A stretch of DNA of 64,000 nucleotides from Desulfoluna limicola. Its GTDB lineage: Bacteria > Desulfobacterota > Desulfobacteria > Desulfobacterales > Desulfolunaceae. A model generated the notes under the pieces. That model saw only the letters and a program-made list of their open reading frames with translations. It made no database searches and was not told the DNA's origin. The translations under genes were made by a program, and so were the position numbers. Position 1 is the stretch's first letter. Each line of letters opens with the position of its first letter. The stretch covers positions 4,239,501-4,303,500 of the forward strand of contig NZ_AP024488.1 of assembly GCF_021654575.1 (NCBI RefSeq), read 5' to 3'. This document shows positions 33,509-42,305 of the stretch, in pieces.

Positions 33509-34390
33509 ATGAAGCACCACAGAAGCCATCTTCCCCTTCTTATCTTTGCCGTTCTCGGAGTCGTCTGGGGGAGCAACTTTATCTACATGAAAATGGCGGC
33601 AGCTCTCATCACACCCGGACAGATCGTGTTATTCCGGGTTCTCTTCGGGTTTATCCCCGTGATCATCTATGCAGGAGTCAGGCGCTCGCTCCGACTGGGA
33701 CACCTTCGCCATGCGCCCCATTTTCTGGTGATGGCGGTTCTGGCCACGGCCTTCTACTATTACTGCTTTGCCAAGGGGGCCTCCCTCCTGCTCTCTGGAA
33801 TCGCAGGGGCTGTGAGCGGGTCGATCCCCCTCTTTGCCTTTGTCATGGCTGTTCTCTTCATCCCCGAAGAGAAGGCGTCCCTGCGCAAAATCATCGGCGT
33901 GCTCATCGGCCTTGTGGGCGTGGTGCTCATTGCCCGGCCATCTGGCCAGGAGGTGCTCAGCACCAATTGGGAAGGCATCGGATACATGGTTGCGGGATCG
34001 TTAAGTGTGGGAGCCTCCTTTGTCTACGCCCGAAAATTCATCGTCCCTCTGCACATCCCGGCCGCGGCCCTGACCACCTACCAGCTCGGATTCGGCCTGC
34101 TCATTCTGGCCCTTCTCACCGATACCAGTGGCATCGGAGACATCTGGACCGCCCCCCATGCCGCCATCGGCCTCATTGTGGGCCTGGGCCTCCTCGGCAC
34201 CGGCCTCGCCTACATCCTCTACTACTACATCGTCGAAACCATGGGAGCCGTGACCGCCTCGTCCGTCACCTACCTGCCGCCTGTGGTGGCCCTTTTCATC
34301 GGCGTCCTCCTCGTGGGCGAACCCATCGCATGGTTGGATTTTCTGGCAGCCGGCATGATCTTTATCGGGGTCTTTCTTCTGAAAAAATAA
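33509..34390 (+). CDS. DMT-superfamily (EamA) permease, paralogue of 14585-15475
   Basis: Ten-segment permease of 293 residues, closely similar along its full length to the product of 14585-15475 (shared GVVWGSNFIYMKMAA-type start, PSGQEVLSTNWEGIGYM versus PSGHDVFATNLEGIAYM). The two look like a duplication 19 kb apart, yet without the attenuator-like leader here. The start at 33509 follows AAGGA by 12 bases; the frame continues upstream only through the repeat. Substrate unknown; probably metabolite efflux. Confidence 0.9.
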   Translation: MKHHRSHLPLLIFAVLGVVWGSNFIYMKMAAALITPGQIVLFRVLFGFIPVIIYAGVRRSLRLGHLRHAPHFLVMAVLATAFYYYCFAKGASLLLSGIAGAVSGSIPLFAFVMAVLFIPEEKASLRKIIGVLIGLVGVVLIARPSGQEVLSTNWEGIGYMVAGSLSVGASFVYARKFIVPLHIPAAALTTYQLGFGLLILALLTDTSGIGDIWTAPHAAIGLIVGLGLLGTGLAYILYYYIVETMGAVTASSVTYLPPVVALFIGVLLVGEPIAWLDFLAAGMIFIGVFLLKK

Positions 34391-34401
34391 AAGCTGGGAT
34401 G

Positions 34402-34714
34402 GTAACTATTCAGCTTATGCCTCCGGCGGCGAGGGTCGCGAGTGTGGGGAAACCACTTTAGGCATAAAACGCCACGAAAGCGGGTTGTGTCTGCGCAAAA
34501 GTTGGTGTTACCCTAAGCGATGTTAAAAGCCATAAGGGTTCAGGGGAAGCAGACAGCCGGGAAAGATGAAATATAGGGGCTGTCGTTGCCCCAAAAAAGA
34601 GACAGGCATCTTCTCAAGAGCCTTCGCAATGGGACACCCTCCCTCCGAATGCCCCACGACGACCTTCACGCATTCGCCATAGGGTTTCAAGGTGCCCACC
34701 TTGCCGCCGGAGGC
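34402..34714. repeat. Composite element with outer left end and a diverged 158-bp unit
   Basis: GTAACTATTCAGCT at 34402-34415, GCCTCCGGCGGC at 34419-34430, then a disrupted A arm. The right part (34610-34714: CTTCTCAAGAGCCTTCGCAA, ... ACGCATTCGCCATAGGGTTT, CAAGGTGCCCACCTTG, GCCGCCGGAGGC) is a diverged single copy of the unit triplicated at 5471-5913. Confidence 0.8.
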
Positions 34715-34766
34715 ACGCCTTTTAACAGTAGAGGGCAAACAGTCACAAAAAAACAACAGGAGCGCT

Positions 34767-35561
34767 ATGATCGGCAGCATTATCGGAAATTATATCGGCT
34801 CGGTGTTTGAGCAGAATGGCCTGAAGTCGTACAACTTGCAAGAGAACCACATCATCAGCCATCTCTCCCATATTACGGGCGACAGCGTCCTTTTATGCGC
34901 CACGGCGGAGGCGATGCTTGATGGGAGTGATGACTTTCCGGGGTATTACAGGCATTGGGCTGAGAGGTTTCCGAATGCCGGTTACGGTGAGGGGGTTTCC
35001 AGCTGGCTTCACGGCAAGAGCCCGGAGGGCCAGAGCTCAGACAATGGTGCAGCAGCGCGATCCGGGGTGCTGGGGTACCTTAACGGGGAAAACGACGTGC
35101 TGGAGCTGGCGGAAAAATCTGCGGCCTGCTCCCATAATCACCCGGAAGGGATCGCTGGGGCCCGGGCCATGGCGTGGACGGTCTGGGCGCTAAGGCAGGG
35201 CATCTCTGTGGACGACATCTGCCAGCAGCTCACCCACGATTACGGCTACGCCATCGACTACGACGAAAACGAGCTGCACAATAGCCACACCCGGGACAGC
35301 TCTGCCCGACACAGCGTTCCGCTCTCGATTTACATCGCCTTGAAATCGTCTACCAGCTATGAGGCATGCATGCGCACCTGCCTGTGGATCGGAGGGGACA
35401 CCGATTCCATCATGGCCATGGCGGGCCTTTTGAAAAGCCAGCAATGTGCGGTGCAACCGGACTGGGAGCTGAAGACCAAACAATGGCTCTGGAAAAACGC
35501 GCAACCGGTGCTGCAAGCGGTCGAACGATTTGAAAACACGCCTTCGACGGCCAATGTTTGA
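34767..35561 (+). CDS. ADP-ribosylglycohydrolase (DraG-like)
   Basis: Protein of 264 residues with the all-helical ADP-ribosylglycohydrolase fold. The N-terminal metal-site region reads HITGDSVLLCATAEAML where family members usually have T-D-D-T, so one acidic ligand is altered. The C-terminal site WIGGDTDSIMAMAGLL is intact. Such enzymes remove ADP-ribose from proteins or nucleic acids, with Mg2+ or Mn2+. AGGAG lies 4 bases before the ATG at 34767. No partner ADP-ribosyltransferase is seen in the window. Confidence 0.85.
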   Translation: MIGSIIGNYIGSVFEQNGLKSYNLQENHIISHLSHITGDSVLLCATAEAMLDGSDDFPGYYRHWAERFPNAGYGEGVSSWLHGKSPEGQSSDNGAAARSGVLGYLNGENDVLELAEKSAACSHNHPEGIAGARAMAWTVWALRQGISVDDICQQLTHDYGYAIDYDENELHNSHTRDSSARHSVPLSIYIALKSSTSYEACMRTCLWIGGDTDSIMAMAGLLKSQQCAVQPDWELKTKQWLWKNAQPVLQAVERFENTPSTANV

Positions 35562-35721
35562 TAAGGGCCCGGGTGCATTTTAATGATACAACGGAGTAAC
35601 TAGTCAACCATGCCGGCGGGTCACTTTTTGGCAAAAACCCTGCAAACATGTTCCGGTTACATCCCCCTCTTTTTTCCGTTTCAGACATCTTCCGTTGCAC
35701 CATGGTGGGAACACACCACAA

Positions 35722-35765
35722 AAAAAGCACTTTCCCCCTCGAAAAGAGAAAAGCGCTTTTTATGT
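35722..35765. terminator. Bidirectional terminator between convergent genes
   Basis: AAAAGCAC-TTTCCCC and AGAAAAGCGCTTTTT form a long stem with wobble pairs; both strands end in T-runs. It lies between the ADP-ribosylglycohydrolase and antiporter genes, which converge here. The rest of the 35562-35840 gap is empty. Confidence 0.65.
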
Positions 35766-35840
35766 TTACCACCGTCTTTGCGGCCCCCTCCTCAAAGAAG
35801 GGTTCCGCAATCAAAGGGATACGAGAGCCTTAGCCCCCTC

Positions 35841-37664
35841 CTACAAAAAGAGAAAGCAGAGAAGCACCACCAACGTCGGAATGGCAGCTGCTATAGCGAG
35901 CCCGCCTGGGTTCACACCATTTTTGAAGTACTTTTTCAAAATGGCCTGTCCCGCGGGGTTCGGCGCGTTGGCAATGACGGTTAAGCCGCCACCGGCAACA
36001 GCACCCGCCACCACAGCGTATTTCAACGGATCGGTGAAGTTGGGGACCAGCGTGCTCAAAAAGGTGATGGCAGCGTTGTCGTTAAATGCCGTCAGCACGG
36101 TGGCGCTCATCATCAGGGTGAGTTCACCCAGGTTGCCCAGCACAGGGGCAATCCACCACCCCTGAACACCACCGTGGATAACCAGACCACCGAGGAAGAA
36201 ACCAACCAGCAAGGCGGGTTTCAGGTCAATTCGGTTCTGAAAAGGCGAGGTCACCTGGGCAAAGCCAAGGAAGAACAGCATGCCACAGATAAACAGCGCA
36301 GGGTAATGGGCGTTGGCAATGGTCCACACCATGAAGAGGACGTGTACGATCACCACCCAACCGGGGACGGGGTCATCGCGCTTGTCCCACTCGGGGTCGT
36401 AAAAATCGGCACGCTCATCCGCCGGCATCAGGCCGGGAATGGTTTTTCGCATCTCACGACGCTTGATCTCTTCAAACCTCTCGTTAAAGGCCTCCCTGAC
36501 CAACTCAGGGTCGGTGCCTTTTCTCTTGATCCGCTCTTCCAACTGCTCACGAAGCCGGCTCCGGGTCCTCTCCTTGATCTTGCTGCACGCTTCATTAAAG
36601 GACTCGGTATATCCCAGTTTGTTGCTGATGATATGCTCCAGCTCGCTGAACTCCTGCTCAAGGTTTTCGCGGGTAAAGTATTTCTTACCGATCTCCTCCT
36701 TGAGGCTGGTGAGCACAAATTTTTCCTGGAGCGATTTAAACTCATTTTTGAAAGCCAGGAAGTAGAGTGTATTGGAAATCAGGATACCGACCAACGCTTT
36801 CCAACCAAAGTTGGTGAGCATATGGACCATTCCCCAATCCCACGGGCCTGCGACCATCAAAACAGGCGGAGCCGCAAAATGGGTGAGGGTGCCTCCCACG
36901 GAGATATTCACAAAGAGCAGACCGATGGTGGCGTACTTGAATTTCGTACTGGGATTCAAGTCATAGAACTTTGCAGCCAAAAGAAGGGCCGAAATGGTCA
37001 TAGCGGCGGGCTCGGTAATAAAGGAACCGAGAAGCGGGCCGAGGGTAAGAATCGTGAACCACCAGGCCGTGAGCGTTCCACCGGCAAGGTTGGCAATTTT
37101 CCACATTATAGTTTCGGCCAGTTTCAAAATCGGCCGGGTGGATGCCAGGGTCATGATCACAACGACAAACATGGGCTCGGTAAAATTCACCTTGTGGCCC
37201 AGGTAGTTCAGAAGGGTGTGCCAGTCATAGAAAAAGAAGATGGACATGGCCAGGGTAATGGCCCAGATACCGAAGATCGCCTCGACTTCCCCCAGGAAAT
37301 GAAACAACTCCGCGCCGTGACTCACGGAATGTTTATCCGCGTCTCCGCGTATAATTTTTTCCTGATGTTCGTGTTCCCATTTATGGGCAATGGCGAGGAA
37401 TTTTCCGGCCATAAAGGTATGGATGATGGCGAAAAGGAAGATCAGGCTCGCCACCAGGTTGAAAGGTTCCTGGGCCACTCGCCCTTTCAGGATCTCAAAG
37501 ATCCCTGAGGAATGGCCGTCTTCGTAGGAATCAAGGGCTCTTGGAAACACCTCGCCGGCTGGAGCGTCATGTCCTCCGCCTCCTGCGGCATATGCCAGGG
37601 AGGCCATGACCACAAGACCCAACGAAAACAATACGATACCCAATAGTTTTCTTTTTTTAATCAT
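35841..37664 (-). CDS. Putative Na+/H+ antiporter with cytosolic insert
   Basis: Polytopic protein of 607 residues, similar to the PF07399-type putative Na+/H+ antiporters. An N-terminal hydrophobic segment (LLGIVLFSLGLVVMASLAYA) resembles a signal peptide or first helix. The transport core shows TEPAAMTISALLLAAKF and the later FNDNAAITFLSTLVPNF block. Between the halves (about residues 305-435) lies an unusually long, highly charged helical stretch (KIKERTRSRLREQLEERIKR) that must be soluble and may sense or bind something. GGAG precedes the start by 8 bases. Confidence 0.85.
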   Translation of the reverse strand: MIKKRKLLGIVLFSLGLVVMASLAYAAGGGGHDAPAGEVFPRALDSYEDGHSSGIFEILKGRVAQEPFNLVASLIFLFAIIHTFMAGKFLAIAHKWEHEHQEKIIRGDADKHSVSHGAELFHFLGEVEAIFGIWAITLAMSIFFFYDWHTLLNYLGHKVNFTEPMFVVVIMTLASTRPILKLAETIMWKIANLAGGTLTAWWFTILTLGPLLGSFITEPAAMTISALLLAAKFYDLNPSTKFKYATIGLLFVNISVGGTLTHFAAPPVLMVAGPWDWGMVHMLTNFGWKALVGILISNTLYFLAFKNEFKSLQEKFVLTSLKEEIGKKYFTRENLEQEFSELEHIISNKLGYTESFNEACSKIKERTRSRLREQLEERIKRKGTDPELVREAFNERFEEIKRREMRKTIPGLMPADERADFYDPEWDKRDDPVPGWVVIVHVLFMVWTIANAHYPALFICGMLFFLGFAQVTSPFQNRIDLKPALLVGFFLGGLVIHGGVQGWWIAPVLGNLGELTLMMSATVLTAFNDNAAITFLSTLVPNFTDPLKYAVVAGAVAGGGLTVIANAPNPAGQAILKKYFKNGVNPGGLAIAAAIPTLVVLLCFLFL

Positions 37665-38280
37665 AATTTCTACTCCACGTCAGACTGCGAAAAATATTTC
37701 TAAAGTAAGACAACCTTTTATACGCTCAAATAGCCTCATTATTTCAGGGAGATAATGAGAAAGCGTAACCCTAAAAAACACATGGAGAGTCTTTATAGTG
37801 CTAAGAAAGACCCTCCATACATCTTATAAAAATCAGTTCCTTACAAGCATTCGAGTCATACAGCTCTGGAAATGAGCCCAATGCAGAGTGATCATCAAAA
37901 AGTCCAGCGTCAAAATGCGTGATGCTGAGCTTCGAGACTTATTGGAATTCTCAAGAATTGTCAAAAAAAGCAAGCCCCTTTCGGAACATTTTTTTCCCGT
38001 TTCCGCAGCATGATTATTACAAACCCTCCTGATTCCGGGTAGCTCCAGAAAATTCATCCGCCTTCAAAAAAAACCGTTTGCCCCAATATTGTGACATTTT
38101 TCCCATCACTCACGACGAAGAGGCCAGCCGCGACCACGCGCGACAACACCCGTTTGTTCAAAAAAGCTGACCACTTGCTTCAAGATTATTTATTTCGCCA
38201 TTGTTCCTCCCGAGACACCCCACCCTGAGAAATCAGATCGCATTCAAGGCTTCATATCGCCTTTTTTTCCTGGCCCCCGG
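37665..38280. other. Gene-free stretch upstream of the antiporter gene
   Basis: No convincing gene. It contains the hairpin listed separately at 37782-37818 and A+T-rich sequence. A 74-codon frame at 37833-38057 on the minus strand lacks a good ribosome site and was not called. Confidence 0.5.
37782..37818. other. Long hairpin in the antiporter leader region
   Basis: ATGGAGAGTCTTT and AAAGACCCTCCAT pair over 13 positions with one G-T-type mismatch around an 11-base loop, 118-154 bases upstream of the antiporter start. No T-run follows. It could be an operator or a leader structure. Confidence 0.4.
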
Positions 38281-38317
38281 CAGGGCCGCCTGAGGGGACG
38301 TTAAGCTGAATAGATAC
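38281..38317. repeat. Degenerate right end of the composite element
   Basis: CAGGGCCGCCTGAGGGGACG then AAGCTGAATAGATACC, a weak border and outer end just downstream of the hypothetical gene at 38351. Confidence 0.55.
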
Positions 38318-38350
38318 CAAGACTCTTTACGAACCCGTCCGAAAAGGAAT

Positions 38351-38755
38351 TCACGGCTTATCCCCATAATAAAAATACACCAATTGCGCCCCGTCATGAA
38401 TCCCTGTCGCCCACAGCGGCTTGTTGATTGAGACGATCCTGCCATCCTGCGTCTGACCCAGCTGGTCCCAGACAAAGACGGTATAGTCCAAGGCCCCGTC
38501 CCCCAGGGCCTTGAGGGACGCCAGAAGCCCCCCTGCTGTCATATGTTGCGGTTCAAGGTTGTAGAATGGTTCTGCTCCGGAGGGAACGAGGTAGAACTGC
38601 TGGGCCTCATCGGTATGGGAGGCGCCGATGGAGATGACGTTCATTTCGCCGGGAGCTTCGTTGTCATATGACGCGATGGCTATGCCATAGCCTTTCACGG
38701 CTTCGCTCTCTTTTATGACCTCCTCCAGATCTTCGATCATATCTCTGATTCTCAT
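38351..38755 (-). CDS. Hypothetical protein
   Basis: Protein of 134 residues, predominantly alpha/beta and acidic, starting with a helical MRIRDMIEDLEEVIKESEAV. No known motif or membrane segment. AAGG lies 8 bases before the ATG. It is a single gene between repeats. Confidence 0.7.
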   Translation of the reverse strand: MRIRDMIEDLEEVIKESEAVKGYGIAIASYDNEAPGEMNVISIGASHTDEAQQFYLVPSGAEPFYNLEPQHMTAGGLLASLKALGDGALDYTVFVWDQLGQTQDGRIVSINKPLWATGIHDGAQLVYFYYGDKP

Positions 38756-38867
38756 GGCATATACCTTCTGAACGTCTTCTCATCCGCCGCCGTGATTCGA
38801 TAATCAGCCATACACCACAAAGCCCCTACGGGCTATGCGGTAAAGGGTGGGTCACCTTCCCCGTTAT

Positions 38868-38955
38868 TCACGGATGCTGCACGTCCGCGACTGTGGTGAG
38901 CCCGGGGAACAAAGGTGAGGGAGCATTCGCTCACGTCGCAGCCGGAAGCACGCCC
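38868..38955 (+). repeat. Diverged C-type arm
   Basis: GTGGTGAGCCCGGGGAACAA, AGGTGAGGGAGCATTCGCTC, ACGTCGCAGCCGGAAGCACG; ends 9 bases from the stop of the binding-protein gene. Confidence 0.55.
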
Positions 38956-38963
38956 ATGTCAAA

Positions 38964-40148
38964 CTAATATGGATTGTCCGGCAGGAGCCATCGTCTCAGA
39001 TCTTTGGGCTTGGAATCGATGAAGTCATAGTAGGGCCGTTCTGAGATCTCATCCCAGTTTCGCTTGCCGACGGCGAAGGCGTGGTAGGCTTCGTGGACTT
39101 TTCGGCTTAAGGCATCCTTGCGGGAGGCTTCCTCCAAGACCTTTTCCGAAATCTCACGAAAGGACGTCAACACAGAGTCAGGAAACCGTTGAACACTGAT
39201 CCCGTGCTCTTTCACCAGGGTTGCCAGGGCCGTGAAATTCCGGCTTTCAAACTCGCACAAGGTCCAGAGGTTGGTCTCCGCAGCGGCTGCGTCCACCATC
39301 TGCTGAAGGGCCTCGGGAAGGGCCTTGTAGGCGTCAGCGTTGATAAGCAGCTCAATGCAGGCACCGGGTTCATGCCACCCGGGGTAGTAGTAGTATTTTG
39401 CCGCCCGGTGAAGCCCCATTTCCATGTCGTGTAGGGGCCCGATCCATTCCGCCGCGTCAATTTCTCCGGTTTTAAGGGCTTGGTAGATCTCATTCCCCAT
39501 AAGGGACACGGGAGTCGCCCCGGCCTTTTCGATGACCTTTCCCCCCAGGCCGGGCATCCTCATCCGCAGGCCTTTGAAATCCTCCACATGGTTCAGCTTC
39601 TTCTTAAACCAGCCCCCCATTTCCACGCCGGTGTTGCCAAAGGGGCGGGGAAGCACACGGTAAGGTGCGTAGACGTCCTCCCATAGCTTCAACCCGCCTC
39701 CGGAGTAAAGCCAGGCATTCATCCCCTGGGCGTTCATGCCATAAGGGACAGATGCAAACCACTGGGATGCGGGGATGCTCTCCGTCTGGTAAAACGAAAC
39801 GCTGCTGGCAAGCTCCATTTTACCGGTTGAAACCGCACCAAACACGTCCTTTGGCCCAAGCTTCTGGTTGTCGGACGGAACCACCGCTATCTTCAGGCGC
39901 CCTTCCGTCATGCTGTTCACACGCCCCGCAAACCTTTCCACCGCCTCATGCAGAATCGACTGACCCGCCGGCCAGGTGGTGGCCATCTGCCAGTGAATTG
40001 TTTTATTCGCGAAGGCCCTGGGTGCCCTGAACACAGACGATGCCGCAACGGCCGTTGCCCCGGCCACCCCTGCCTTTTTAAGAAACGCACGGCGGTCGGC
40101 CTTTTCGGTCATATTTTTTTTCTGACAGGAATCAGATTCAGTTCTCAT
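38964..40148 (-). CDS. TRAP transporter solute-binding protein (DctP family), Tat-exported
   Basis: Protein of 394 residues with a twin-arginine signal (ADRRAFLKKAG, then a hydrophobic AGATAVAASSVF), so it is exported folded. The mature part is a DctP-type periplasmic receptor: WQMATTWPAGQSILHEAV, a ligand-site region GNTGVEMGGWFKKK, and GEIDAAEWIGPLHDMEMG, features typical of the 2-oxoacid/lactate-binding TAKP-like group. No DctQ or DctM membrane subunit lies in the window, so it is an orphan here. The start at 40148 has GAGGGG upstream; the ORF extends further only through a repeat. Confidence 0.9.
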   Translation of the reverse strand: MRTESDSCQKKNMTEKADRRAFLKKAGVAGATAVAASSVFRAPRAFANKTIHWQMATTWPAGQSILHEAVERFAGRVNSMTEGRLKIAVVPSDNQKLGPKDVFGAVSTGKMELASSVSFYQTESIPASQWFASVPYGMNAQGMNAWLYSGGGLKLWEDVYAPYRVLPRPFGNTGVEMGGWFKKKLNHVEDFKGLRMRMPGLGGKVIEKAGATPVSLMGNEIYQALKTGEIDAAEWIGPLHDMEMGLHRAAKYYYYPGWHEPGACIELLINADAYKALPEALQQMVDAAAAETNLWTLCEFESRNFTALATLVKEHGISVQRFPDSVLTSFREISEKVLEEASRKDALSRKVHEAYHAFAVGKRNWDEISERPYYDFIDSKPKDLRRWLLPDNPY

Positions 40149-40188
40149 TGGTTCACCCCTCTTTTCGATTTGATGAAATCGTGAAGAC

Positions 40189-40399
40189 GCCTCCGGCGCC
40201 CCTGCCGGTGGCCAAACTTTTGAAAAGTTTGACAAACAGGTCGTTGATTTAGCACTGAGGATCCGACAGCTCTTTTGTTTTCGGTGCCCGGAATGAACGC
40301 CAACGCCTACCACGGGCGCAGCCCGTAGACGAATGTGATCGCCCTGAGGAACGAAGAACGCAAGCATTCGCGACCCGCTTTCGAGGCGGCACACCTCGC
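40189..40399. repeat. B arm plus C-type arm between two minus-strand genes
   Basis: GCCTCCGGCGCCCCTGCCGG with CAAACTTTTGAAAAGTTTGA at 40189-40240, then ACGGGCGCAGCCCGTAGACG, GAATGTG ... CATTCGCGAC and GAGGCGGCACACCTC ending at 40398, directly before the stop of the permease gene. Confidence 0.8.
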
Positions 40400-41773
40400 T
40401 TACAGCACGCCAAACAAGGCAAAGACGATGGCCACGCCGGTGGCCACAAGGGGAATCAGAACGGTCACCACACCGATATCTGCGTAGGAGTCCCTGTGGG
40501 TGAGGCCACAAATCCCGAGGAGGGTGATGACGGCCCCGTTGTGGGGCAGGGTGTCCATCCCGCCGCAGGCCATGGCGGCAATCCTGTGAAAGGCTTCCGG
40601 ATTGATCCCCACGGCAGCTGCTTTCTGCATGTACACATCCCCCAGAGCGGCAAGGGCAATGCTCATGCCGCCGGAGGCAGAACCGGTAATCCCGGCAAGA
40701 ATACTGGTGGATGCGGCGATGGAGAGAAGCGGTGTCCCCGGTATCGCCAGAATGGCCGCCTTGACCATGGCAAATGCCGCAAGGGCCTTGATCACATTAC
40801 CGTACCCAACCTCCGAGGCGGTGTTGGCAATGGCGAGAAGGGAACCGATGGCCCCTTTGTTGAGTGAGCCCTTCACATCCTCAAAGTATTTCCAGTAGAG
40901 AATCACTGAGACGACAATGGACACCGAGAGAGAGACGATGATGCTCCAAAGCCCCTTCACCCTGGAGAGGGTGGTCCCGTAATCCGCAAGGTAGGCGGCC
41001 TCCATATCGTCAAAGACAAACTTGATCAGAAGGAAGTTGAGTATAATAACGATAACGATGGGAAGTGCTGCGGGGATGATCCCCGGCAGGCTGGCTTTGT
41101 CGAGGGCCTTGACATCTTCTTCCTTGTGGTCGCCATACCCTTCTCCCTTGGCCACGGCTTTTCTGGCCCGAAAACCGAGCCACACCATCCCCAGGCTGAA
41201 CATCATGGCACCACCAATCAATCCTAAAATGGGTGCGGCAAAGGCCGTGGTGCCGAAGTAGGGCATGGGAATCGCGTTCTGGATCTGGGGAGAACCGGGC
41301 AGGGCCGTCATGGTGAAGGTAAAGGCGCCCAGGGCGATGGAGGCGGGGATAAGGCGTTTCGGAATATCCGCCTCCCTGAAGAGGGCCGCGGCGATGGGGA
41401 AGACGGCAAAGGCGACCACAAAGAGGGACACCCCGCCATAGGTGAGGATGGCACAGGAGAGGACCACGGCCAGGATTCCCTTGTCGCTGCCGAGTTTTCC
41501 CGTGATAAAGAGAGCGATGGACTTGGCTGCGCCGGAATCATCCATGATTTTCCCGAAAATCGCCCCCAGAAGAAAAAGGGGAAAGAAGGCCTTCGCGTAC
41601 CCCGCGAAGGCTTCCATAAAGACCTCGGTATACCCCGCCAACAGAGGAATATCCCCTGAAAATGAGGCCGCCAGCAAGGCCAGCACAGGCGCCAGGATGA
41701 GCACCGTAATGCCCCGGTAGGCCAAGTACATCAATAAGAGAAGTGAGATAACAATCCCGACAACACCAAGCAT
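40400..41773 (-). CDS. GntP-family carboxylate/proton symporter, second copy
   Basis: Permease of 457 residues, about twelve segments, clearly paralogous to the product of 8330-9685 (shared LTYGGVSLFVVAFAVFPI and GAFTFTMTALPGSPQ). It carries a hydrophilic loop near residue 210-235. A strong GGAGGGAG precedes the ATG. It lies downstream of the second CoA-transferase on the same strand but is separated from it by 530 bases of repeats, so co-transcription is uncertain. No sigma-54 promoter was seen in front of it. Confidence 0.88.
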   Translation of the reverse strand: MLGVVGIVISLLLLMYLAYRGITVLILAPVLALLAASFSGDIPLLAGYTEVFMEAFAGYAKAFFPLFLLGAIFGKIMDDSGAAKSIALFITGKLGSDKGILAVVLSCAILTYGGVSLFVVAFAVFPIAAALFREADIPKRLIPASIALGAFTFTMTALPGSPQIQNAIPMPYFGTTAFAAPILGLIGGAMMFSLGMVWLGFRARKAVAKGEGYGDHKEEDVKALDKASLPGIIPAALPIVIVIILNFLLIKFVFDDMEAAYLADYGTTLSRVKGLWSIIVSLSVSIVVSVILYWKYFEDVKGSLNKGAIGSLLAIANTASEVGYGNVIKALAAFAMVKAAILAIPGTPLLSIAASTSILAGITGSASGGMSIALAALGDVYMQKAAAVGINPEAFHRIAAMACGGMDTLPHNGAVITLLGICGLTHRDSYADIGVVTVLIPLVATGVAIVFALFGVL

Positions 41774-41837
41774 TTACTCCCTCCTTCGTTCGAACAGATT
41801 AGGGCCTGCGCAAAAATCAAATATATAAAAAAACGGT

Positions 41838-42033
41838 GCCTCCGGCGGCCCTGCCGGGGGGCCAAACTTTTGAAAAGTTTGACAAACAGGCTTTAAGGTC
41901 TATTTCTATTCATTCGAAGGCGTTGGTTTACCAATTATATTCGCCATAACAAGCAAGAATCCCCTTTAGCCGGAAAGTTTTTGCGGGGCTTTTTTCAAAA
42001 AGCGACCCGCCGGAGGCATAGCTGAATAGTTAC
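41838..42033. repeat. Composite element, B arm and outer right end
   Basis: GCCTCCGGCGGCCCTGCCGG, CAAACTTTTGAAAAGTTTGA, CAAACAGG; then a weak hairpin CCCC/GGGG with T-run, and CCGCCGGAGGCATAGCTGAA ending TAGTTAC. Confidence 0.85.
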
Positions 42034-42106
42034 ACGGCATTTTCATAAAACTTGTGTGTTTATTTTTTGCCTGAGCCCTTAAACGCCTAAGCAATCGACA
42101 AAACGT

Positions 42107-42282
42107 GCCTCCGGCGATATCAGCTTTGACTTGAAACGGGGCATCAACAGCTCACGCACTTGTGATATTCGACAATTACCGTCACACACCACGCGAATGC
42201 AAACGCGAAATCATCAGCGTGCTTACAGCCATCTCGCATTCGCCACAGGGTTTCGAGGTGCCCCCACCTCGCCGCCGGAGGT
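42107..42282. repeat. Composite element, second copy in the same gap
   Basis: Begins GCCTCCGGCG, later GCGAATGC ... GCATTCGCCA with CAGGGTTTCGAGGTGCCCCC and ACCTCGCCGCCGGAGG. The right border lies 24 bases from the CoA-transferase stop. Confidence 0.8.
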
Positions 42283-42305
42283 TTTTCAGATTTTGTTACA
42301 GCCCA

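Noticed and set aside
36174..37508. Plus-strand open frame of 444 codons
   Set aside because: Antisense to the Na+/H+ antiporter; composition is that of a shadow frame.
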